A stretch of DNA of 64,000 nt from Quercus robur. Taxonomy: Eukaryota; Streptophyta; Magnoliopsida; Fagales; Fagaceae. The DNA is taken from NCBI RefSeq assembly GCF_932294415.1, contig NC_065536.1, positions 58,951,854 through 59,015,853 on the forward strand. The letters run 5' to 3'. The notes beneath the pieces are model-generated. The model saw nothing but the letters and a program-made list of their open reading frames with translations, was not told the origin of the DNA and searched no databases. The stretch's first letter is position 1. Every line of letters starts with the position of its first letter. Both the position numbers and the translations under genes were made by a program. Below, one piece after another: positions 56,765 through 64,000 of this stretch.

Positions 56765-57900
56765 TTATAACAAGAAGCTATTGCATTGCTAAGCAATTAA
56801 CAGCGAGCAAACCTTAACTGAAGGGCCACAGAACCCAAACTTGACCAAGCAAAAGCATACGGCTCCTGATTTATTGCCAACTACAGTAATTAAAATTCGA
56901 GTAGGGTGGCTAAAGCGACCAAAATACCCACTCAGTAAAATAAGACCCAAACATGCCCAATTAACATAAATATTCACTTATTTGTAAAAAAACAAAAACA
57001 TAAGTATTCATTAGTTCCGATCAATCCCTATAGATTAATTCCAAATCGGCTAGGTTTAAGTGATCTTTAAGGTCTCATGACACATTTTGGAGCCACTCTT
57101 AAGGGAATCATTCCTATAATAACTTGATATGTATAGGACAAGGATCTGCATATATTTGAGAGAATAGTTAAATATTCTCGATGAGGTATATATACCCTTG
57201 TTTGTAAATAAAAAATTCTGCTAGGGTTAAATGTTTTTTAAATCTATAGGAATGAACTTATTGGGTTATATGTGGCTTTGATTGTGGACCTATTAGACAC
57301 CAACTGATGCTCATTGGGCTGTTACACAATATTGGGCACTCATCAAGCCCTTTTTCTTTGCCCAAGCTCAAGAAACCAACTCGCTAAAACCCTCCAAAGC
57401 TTCCCAAAAGCCCAAGCACCACCAAAATAAAGAAACAATACGTCCTTTCTTTTTCTTTTAATAAGTCTTTTTAGATTTCTTTTATCCAAACACTTTGCAA
57501 GGATCAACAATGTTTGTTACAGTTTCATCAACTATACAATTATGTAAAATAATAATAATAATAATAATGACAAAAGAAATAGTAAGTAATACTAACGTAG
57601 GAACAAGAACTTTGGATTCAGCTTCAAAACTTCATTGGTCAAGCTACCAATTGTTAATTTTCTTAAAATATATAAACACTAATCCATTTTGTTGCATGAA
57701 TAATTTATGTTGGGTAGATATATATTTAAAGCACCACTTTTGCCCAACATTTTCTTTTGATTTATAAATAGATTTGGATAGTGTAAAGGAGTGGGAAGGA
57801 ATGAACAACTTAACGTGTAATGAAATAAAAAGAAAGGAATCTAATGATCTCTTTCTTTCTTTAGATGTTAAATGTAAAGGAAGAGAGAGAGAGAGAGAGA
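56765..57900 (+). repeat. Local direct duplication, first copy
   Basis: Three sub-blocks recur in the same order downstream: GAAGGGCCACAGAACCCAAAC at about 56820 and 59093; GGAATG-ACTT...GGTTATAT...ATATTGGGCAC near 57250 and 59546; and GTAGGAACAAGAA...TTTTAAAATATATAA...TGGATAGTGTAAA near 57596 and 60486. The spacing grows from 2.2 to 2.9 kb because about 0.8 kb was added in the second copy. It is non-coding. Confidence 0.75.
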
Positions 57901-58131
57901 GTTTTATGTCATCTTTCTTTTTCTTTTCTTCTTTATCTATACTTTAGTTCAAATTTTGACTTAATTAATAAGTAGTGTACTATATATTTGCCCACTAAAA
58001 ATACAAAATGAGTGATTTAAGGGGTAGTGAAAATTTTTACTACATATACAATATATGTCAAATACATATCCAATAAATTTTATTTATTTTTAATTTGGAC
58101 ACAGTTATATGATAAGTTGATGTATCAATTT

Positions 58132-58162
<31 letters not shown>

Positions 58163-58919
58163 TTTCTTAATTATTTTGTTAATGTGTTATATATGAATCC
58201 ATTGTTATGCTAATATGTAAAGCTTTTATAATGAAATTTGTTGTATCTTTAACATTTTCTACAAAATTAAAGGTTAAAGTGGAACAAATTTAACTATTCC
58301 ATTACTTTTGCTATTATAATCCCCAACATAAAGAAATAATATGTCATTTCTTTCTATATATATATTCCTTCCATCCAAACACTATACAAAGAGTTGGTGG
58401 TTGTGAACTTGTGACTTTATAAGGATCAACAAAGTGCTTTTCAATTTCATCAAATTATGACCAAGCATATTAAGGTCATTTCATTTTTTTTTTCCAAATT
58501 TCTCTTATTCTTTTGAAAAAGCAAGTAACATCTATTATTTATACAAAGTAAATATAAGTATTTAACAAAACTAAACTACGTTTACCAAGAAAAAAAAAAA
58601 ACTAAACTAAACCACATTTACAATAAGACGTAATAAATTAACGAAAGAAAATAATCATAACCCATAAGCTAAACAAATAGAAATGAAAAAGGGCAGAACT
58701 GGAAATTTATTTATTTATTTTTACCTTCAAATAAGAACACTATGCTCAAGGGTGGAACACAATATGCATAATTCGACCTCAACTCCTTTATTTGATCCAA
58801 AGAATTTCCTCAAAAAAAAAAAAAAAAAAAAAAATCCAATGAAGCCAAGGATGCCTATATCAAATCCATATCAAACTACGTTACTGAAATCCCCTTTATG
58901 AGTAAACTTTCAAGTCATA

Positions 58920-59278
58920 AAATTAGATACTTATTACAAGAAGCTGTTGCATTGCGAAGTAGTTAATGAAGAAAATCCCCAAAAAACCATGTTACTGAAA
59001 TCTTAATTCAAGCTAATAAATTACATAGTTTTTGTATAAACCATGTAACAAATTTCGGAACTACAAAAATAAACAGTGACTAAACCTTAGCTGAAGGGCC
59101 ACAGAACCCAAACCTGACCAAGCAAAAGCATTTGGCTCCTGAATTATTGCAAACTAATTAAGCCTACACATTCAGGTAGGGTGGCCAAAGAGACCCAAAT
59201 CCAGTTACCCACCTAGTAAAATAAGACACAAACCCACTCAATTAGACCTAATTTACCTAAGTCTTAACTTCTCTCTCT

Positions 59279-59312
<34 letters not shown>

Positions 59313-60670
59313 CAGTATTAATTGTTTTCAACCAGTCCAGTAAATTTCAGATTTGTTGAATTTAAATGGTTCCTAAGAACCTCATAATATTAATATTTAT
59401 GAGATTCTAGGTTTGAAACTTTTTATTAATATCTTGAGGCCAACTTAATGTGTGTGGGACTGAATAATGGATAGTCAAATACGCGAAAATGTCCAAATAA
59501 GGTGGTTTGTTTATATATATGGGTTAAGTGTTTTTTAAATATGTAGGAATGGACTTGTGGGGTTATATAAGGCTTCAAGTGTGGACCAATTAGACACAAT
59601 CTCAAGCTCATTGGACTCTAAACATAATATTGGGCACCCCACCTCGCACCACCAAGTCACCATAGACCAGTGAAAATTTCCATAGCTCCAAAATTGAACC
59701 ACTTCATTTACTACAGAGCTTTTTTCATTCAAAGTGTTCTCACAAGTATGTATGTAAATGCATCTCTCTTTCCAAGCCTTCACATTTATCTATTTTTCCA
59801 TTTTGAGTTTTGGATTTCTATCAGATATTTTGTGGGATCCAATCTTTTGGTTTTAACTTTTTAGAGTCAGCTATGTTCCGCTTATGAGCTTCAACCACTC
59901 CAAACTTCACTTGGGCTTGATGATTTATAGTGAATAGTTTAAAATTTAGTTAATTTAGTGACCAAGTATTGCGCTAGATAGCTTCAAATTTGACTATTCA
60001 AGCTAATGATTTCGAGGTTATGGAACCAGTGATTCCTCCATTTTTGTATAACGAAAAAGCTTAAAATTTTGTAGTTTTGGACATTAATGTATGTATAAAG
60101 TTACATTTTTGATCTTATAAAAAGATCACAAGATATATAGTCTTTATGCAAAATAATCTTGGCGGTATAGTGAACCTCTCTAAATAGATTAAAAACTACC
60201 TTGTGGTTTGACCTATCACAATTTAGTCCACAAACTTTCAATTATTATATTTGACTCCATAAAATTGGATTACAATGAAATTATTAACGTTTCGTCCAAA
60301 TTAGTAGATTTTTCCTTTTTTTTGGACATACAAATTAGTAATCACCCCTTGAGGTTTGACCCAATGACAATTTAGTCCCACATGTTTTTTCAGTTGTTAA
60401 ATTTGTATTCTTTTTCGCATTTCACTTCTATTAATGCAACACAAGCTACTTTGAAAAAATAATAATAATAGCAAGCAATACTCATGTAGGAACAAGAAGC
60501 TGGATTTGGCTTTGAAAATTCGTTGGTCAATTTACCAATTGTTGGCTCTCTTAAAATATATAACCACCGATCTATTTGGTTGCATGAATGATTTGTGTTG
60601 GGTAGATCTATTGTTAAAGCTCCAATTTTGTCAAACCTTTCTTTTGATTTCTAAGTAGAATTTGGATAGT
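58920..60670 (+). repeat. Local direct duplication, second copy
   Basis: This is the partner of 56765-57900, carrying an extra segment of about 0.8 kb near 59650-60455. That inserted segment is AT-rich, with phrases such as GGTTTGACC and CAATTTAGTCC occurring twice (60208 and 60356), and shows no gene. Confidence 0.7.
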
Positions 60671-60920
60671 GTAAATGAGTGGGAAGAAATGAGTAACTTA
60701 TTAACGCGTAAAAAGAAAGGAATGAGATGATCTCTTTCTTTCTTTGGATGTTAAATGTAAATGAGTGGGAAAGAATGAGCAACTTTTTAATGCGTAAAAA
60801 GAAAGGAATTAGATGATCTCTTTCTTTCTTTGGATGTTAAATGTAAATGAGTGGGAAGGAATGAACAACTTTTTAATGCATAAAAAGAAAGGAATTAGAT
60901 AATCTCTTTCTTTGAATGAT
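60671..60920 (+). repeat. Tandem repeat, three 86-bp units
   Basis: GTAAATGAGTGGG starts units at 60671, 60757 and 60843, each followed by AAAAAGAAAGGAAT and GATCTCTTTCTTTCTTT. The first unit is shared with the duplicated block near 57780, so amplification happened in this copy only. Confidence 0.9.
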
Positions 60921-61810
60921 GAGGGTGGCAACTAAGGAGCTCAGCTCCCAAACACCAAGCAAACACAAGAAAAAGGTTGTGGTACCACTTGTGTGCAACT
61001 TTGTTTCTAAGAGACTAAAAGAAATGGAGAAGGAGAAAGTTGTGGGGAAAACAACTGCAGCTTTTTTTTTTGGCTGACACACATTCAAACTAAAGAATAG
61101 CTGCCACTTGAAGTGAGAAAGAAGAGAAAAAACATAGGGTTGGTAGGGTTATAAAAAAAACCCAAAACGGTGTAGTTTTGTTTTAATAAGGAGAGAAAAA
61201 ATAAAAATGCATTTACCATGGGTCGAACTTGAGTTAAAAGTGTGAACACAGGCATCTTTCCTTCTATGCTATCAGGAACTTTCTTGATATAATTTGTATA
61301 TAATAATATTTAATATATTTCGGTTCGGTTTTGGCTGGGTTGATTTTTTTGTGTGGGACACCTTTCAATTTCAAGAAATTAAAACTGAAATCGAATTGAA
61401 AAATTGGACTCAATTCGGCTGGTTTTAGCCAATTTTTTTGGTTTACCGAATTTTTTTACACCCCTACTTCTCATATATTTATTTTTTGGGTGTGAATTAT
61501 GAAAATCTAACCATTGAATTTCATATTTCTTATTTTCTTAACATGTAAATCAAATTGGATGTTATTTACTATTCAATCAATTAACTTATTTTTTATACAC
61601 AACTTTAGATCACAAAAACTTGAAATTTAAACATTTATTGGATGACATAGCAATTGATCTTTAATCTTCTTGAAATTTTGTAAGCATTAAGGATGTAATA
61701 AAAACATGCAATCTAGCAATTCAATTTTTAAAATTCACACTCAATATAAAGATATATGATGAGTTTGTAAGGTTTCTCTCCAGACTAGTTTGGAGAGAAA
61801 CTTTGTTTTT
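60921..61810. other. AT-rich intergenic DNA
   Basis: No gene is seen. A region near 61321-61460 has GGTTCGGTTTTGGC and its partial complement TTTTTTTGGTTTACCGAA, possibly a degenerate inverted-repeat element. A near-perfect 30-bp palindrome lies at 61772-61801. Confidence 0.45.
61772..61801. repeat. Near-perfect 30-bp palindrome
   Basis: GTTTCTCTCC and GGAGAGAAAC are perfect inverted partners about a central ACTAGT, with one mismatched pair. It lies just left of the duplicate block at 61811-62671. Confidence 0.85.
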
Positions 61811-62224
61811 CTTGGAGGGTTCAAGGATAACTTTTAAGGGTTTAGGTTTTAAAAACATGTAACTATATTTATAATTATAATTTTAAAAACTTGGTGGCCA
61901 TGGATCCCTTGCCCCAAAAAATTGCTTATTAAAAAAACAATGGCTTCAAACCACCAAAACAAACAAATTCTTAAATTGGTTTTAATCATGATATGGGGGT
62001 GGTGGGGTATCCCATGCCCCAATGCCATGAAGCTTGGGACTAACCAAAGTCATCAACAACGATATATCATTTTTATTTGAACAAGGCAACACTAAGGGCG
62101 ATTGTCCCACCAGCCTCACCACATCATCAAATCTTTCACTTAAAAAGAAGCATTAACCATGTAGAGTGGTTATCTTTGCATTTATTATACCTTAATATCC
62201 TCCCATTGCATTTAATGTGATGCG

Positions 62225-62262
<38 letters not shown>

Positions 62263-62671
62263 AAGCGAATCAAATCATTGACCTACCCCACTATCCCCTA
62301 TATGACACTAGACCAAAATGATAGGATTCAAATGAACCAAAAAAATCCAAATTTTGGGGCTCTATTTTGTAGAAGCGAGAGATAATTCTCCTTAATATAA
62401 AAACATCCATTAGTAGTAGGTATTATTCTTTTTCCTTCCTCCAAAATATACTATCGTAACTAAAAATACTCAACTAACTTTACCATGATCAATTTCGCAA
62501 CTTGCTAAAGTAGTCAAATTGTAAATGGTGGAAAAAAGTTATGGGTTTATATAAAATGTGATGAGTAAAAGGTGTCCACTATTCACAGTCAACCATTTCA
62601 ACATTTTGTGAAATTGAGAATAATGGAATGAAATATGTCCCTAAATTAATTCAAATAGAATACTCTAATTT
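61811..62671 (+). repeat. Dispersed direct duplicate, copy B (partner 28426-29247)
   Basis: This is collinear with copy A in the same orientation, from CTTGGAGG-TTCAAG to TACTCTAATTT. Both carry a (CT)n tract at the same place, at 62229-62260 here. This copy has about 35 extra bases next to that tract. Confidence 0.85.
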
Positions 62672-63019
62672 TGGCAATTTTGCCCCGCCTTACTTGACCT
62701 GCCCCTCCCTGATTCACCCCATGTAGGTTTTCCTCGCCCCGCAAAGGTGGTGGGGCGGGGATGGAGTAAGATTTTTGCCTCGCAACACAAGGCGGGGATG
62801 AGTTTAGACTTTTTAAACCCACCCAGCCCCGCCCCGTATTGATAAGGGTTATTATTGTAAATTTTTCAAACCATAAAACCCTACTATTTAAACAAACATA
62901 TCAATATTAGTTTATTTTAGTTTACCTAATGTGGCTCTTTGCCTTTATTTTGTTGTGTTATACTATGAGATTTTTGTTTTTGTTGTGATTATATATATAT
63001 ATATATATATATATATTTG
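62672..63019. other. Intergenic DNA with GC-rich repeat words and a (TA)n tract
   Basis: GCCCCGCC and GGCGGGG words occur in inverted positions from 62683 to 62838, like a small inverted-repeat element. A (TA)n tract at about 62991-63016 directly abuts the LINE 3' end and may be its tail. Confidence 0.45.
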
Positions 63020-64000
63020 GTAAACAGTACTTCTATTAAAGAGAAACAAGAATAAAAACTAAGGAATTATCCCCACAAACAGCCTCTAACGAGGGGGAGG
63101 GGGAGATTTCCTTTATTAAAGCAATACTTTAAATCGGAGTTCAATGCAAAATTGGCAGCTTCATGAGATACAGTGTTGCATGTTGTCCGAACCCAATGGA
63201 AATTAACAGAATCAAAAGCAACAGCTAAGCTACGAATATTACAGATAATATTGTGAGTAAGCCGTTTAGGGGATAAGTCTGGGTTGATGAGTGTATCAAA
63301 ACAATTCTTTGCATCTCCTTTAAATGTCACAAATTTCCATCCCTCCTTAACCGCTAGATTCATAGCCCAGTAAAGGGATTCAGCTTTGGCAATCGCAGGG
63401 GAGGAGCCGTGATGTTTTTTGGCCCAAATTGATAGAACTTCACCTAAGTGGTTCCTTGCAACAACTGCTAAAGCAGAGCCCGAGCTCCTTGTCGCAGCAT
63501 CCACGTTTAGCTTGATGCAGCCAAAAGGGGGAGGAGACCAAGTCTTGCTGCTTAGCTCTTTAGGTGGTTGGGTAGCTGAAGAAAAGACATTAACTATTTC
63601 ATTGAATCTGGTTTGAATGTTTTGCCTAGCCTTCATCGCATCAGGGTCGATGTTACTGAACTGTTTGAGGTTTCTTGACATCCAAATCTCTTCAATTACT
63701 AATGCCATGTTGAGGGACACACTCCAAGTCTCATGGGCAGGGATGAGTGAGGCAGGTGGCTCCATGATGAAGGATACTATATCTTTAGCCGAGGTAAAGT
63801 TCGCGCTGTCAACTTGAAGACCCTAATAGGTGGTTGACCATAGAGCTCGAGCAAATGGGCATCTGAAAAAAAAATGTGTTCACTGTCTTTGATTTCAGCA
63901 TTGCATAACAGATAAGATGCATCTACATGGCTAAGCCGAACTTGGAGATTAGCTTTTTTCGGCATGCTATCCTCCATATCAACATTTTGAGCCTCTTTGG
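63020..64000 (-). mobile_element. LINE ORF2 3' end with RNase H domain, cut by the window edge
   Basis: The minus strand encodes a plant LINE RNase H-like domain in a 232-codon open frame at 63067-63765. It runs from WSPPPFGCIKLNVDAATRSS (first Asp) through AKAESLYWAMNLAVKEG to the FKGDAKNCFDTL Asp and ends VRGCLWG. A separate frame at 63777-63977 has the zinc-knuckle-like part just upstream, with SEHIFF in place of the usual C-terminal Cys. A frameshift separates the two, so it is inactive. The 5' part lies beyond the window. Confidence 0.85.

Noticed and set aside
60873..61088. 71-codon minus-strand frame next to the 86-bp repeats
   Set aside because: Its start lies in the tandem array and the translation shows no recognisable feature.
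1..64000. CRISPR array, operon, tRNA or rRNA genes
   Set aside because: No regularly spaced direct repeats with unique spacers, no tRNA cloverleaf and no rRNA-like segment were seen; the tandem arrays in the Tat element have no unique spacers.

Overview
The window is nuclear DNA of a eudicot, probably a woody species. The evidence is spliced plant genes with GT-AG introns, AT-rich intergenic DNA, long AT, CT and poly-A/poly-G tracts, and many kinds of plant transposon. Nothing in the sequence fixes the species; Fagales is only a guess from the general repeat character.

Host genes, left to right. (1) A 17-exon minus-strand gene at 2516-11871 encodes a 615-residue plastid-targeted leucine-rich-repeat protein of the RNI/NLRC3-like type and matches Arabidopsis EMB2004; every exon joins in frame. 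(2) A small plus-strand gene at 17669-17926 encodes a secreted, probably GPI-anchored AGP-like peptide. (3) A 5-exon minus-strand gene at 18473-23036 encodes a 453-residue ILR1-like IAA-amino acid amidohydrolase (peptidase M20D) with all its metal ligands. (4) A broken RPL12 (uL11) copy lies at 32163-32523. (5) A 6-exon plus-strand gene at 53641-55565 encodes a 162-residue histidine-containing phosphotransfer (AHP) protein. It keeps the phospho-acceptor His but has lost the usual small-residue motif after it.

Transposons fill most of the rest. The largest is a complete 10.4-kb Ty3/gypsy element of the Tat type (38803-49250), with 599-bp LTRs that differ at 10 positions. Its gag-protease and pol frames are the same frame, separated by one UAG in the context UAG-CAA-UUA, the tobamovirus-type readthrough context. 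Between pol and the 3' LTR are two tandem arrays whose units each carry a small inverted repeat, and an antisense spliced gene with its own TATA box and a likely 5'-UTR intron. Also present are solo LTRs (12734-13569; 35268-37167 with a nested insertion), a SINE with A and B boxes (15171-15277), an inverted-repeat element (14472-15031), an element with a 10-bp target duplication inside the hydrolase intron (21633-22249), a 251-bp hairpin (50476-50726), two LINE fragments (9461-10790 and the right edge), and several locally duplicated blocks.

The host genes do not form a pathway cluster; their closeness looks incidental. The most unusual material is the recoding site, the antisense gene and hairpin arrays of the Tat element, and the altered phosphotransfer motif of the AHP gene.
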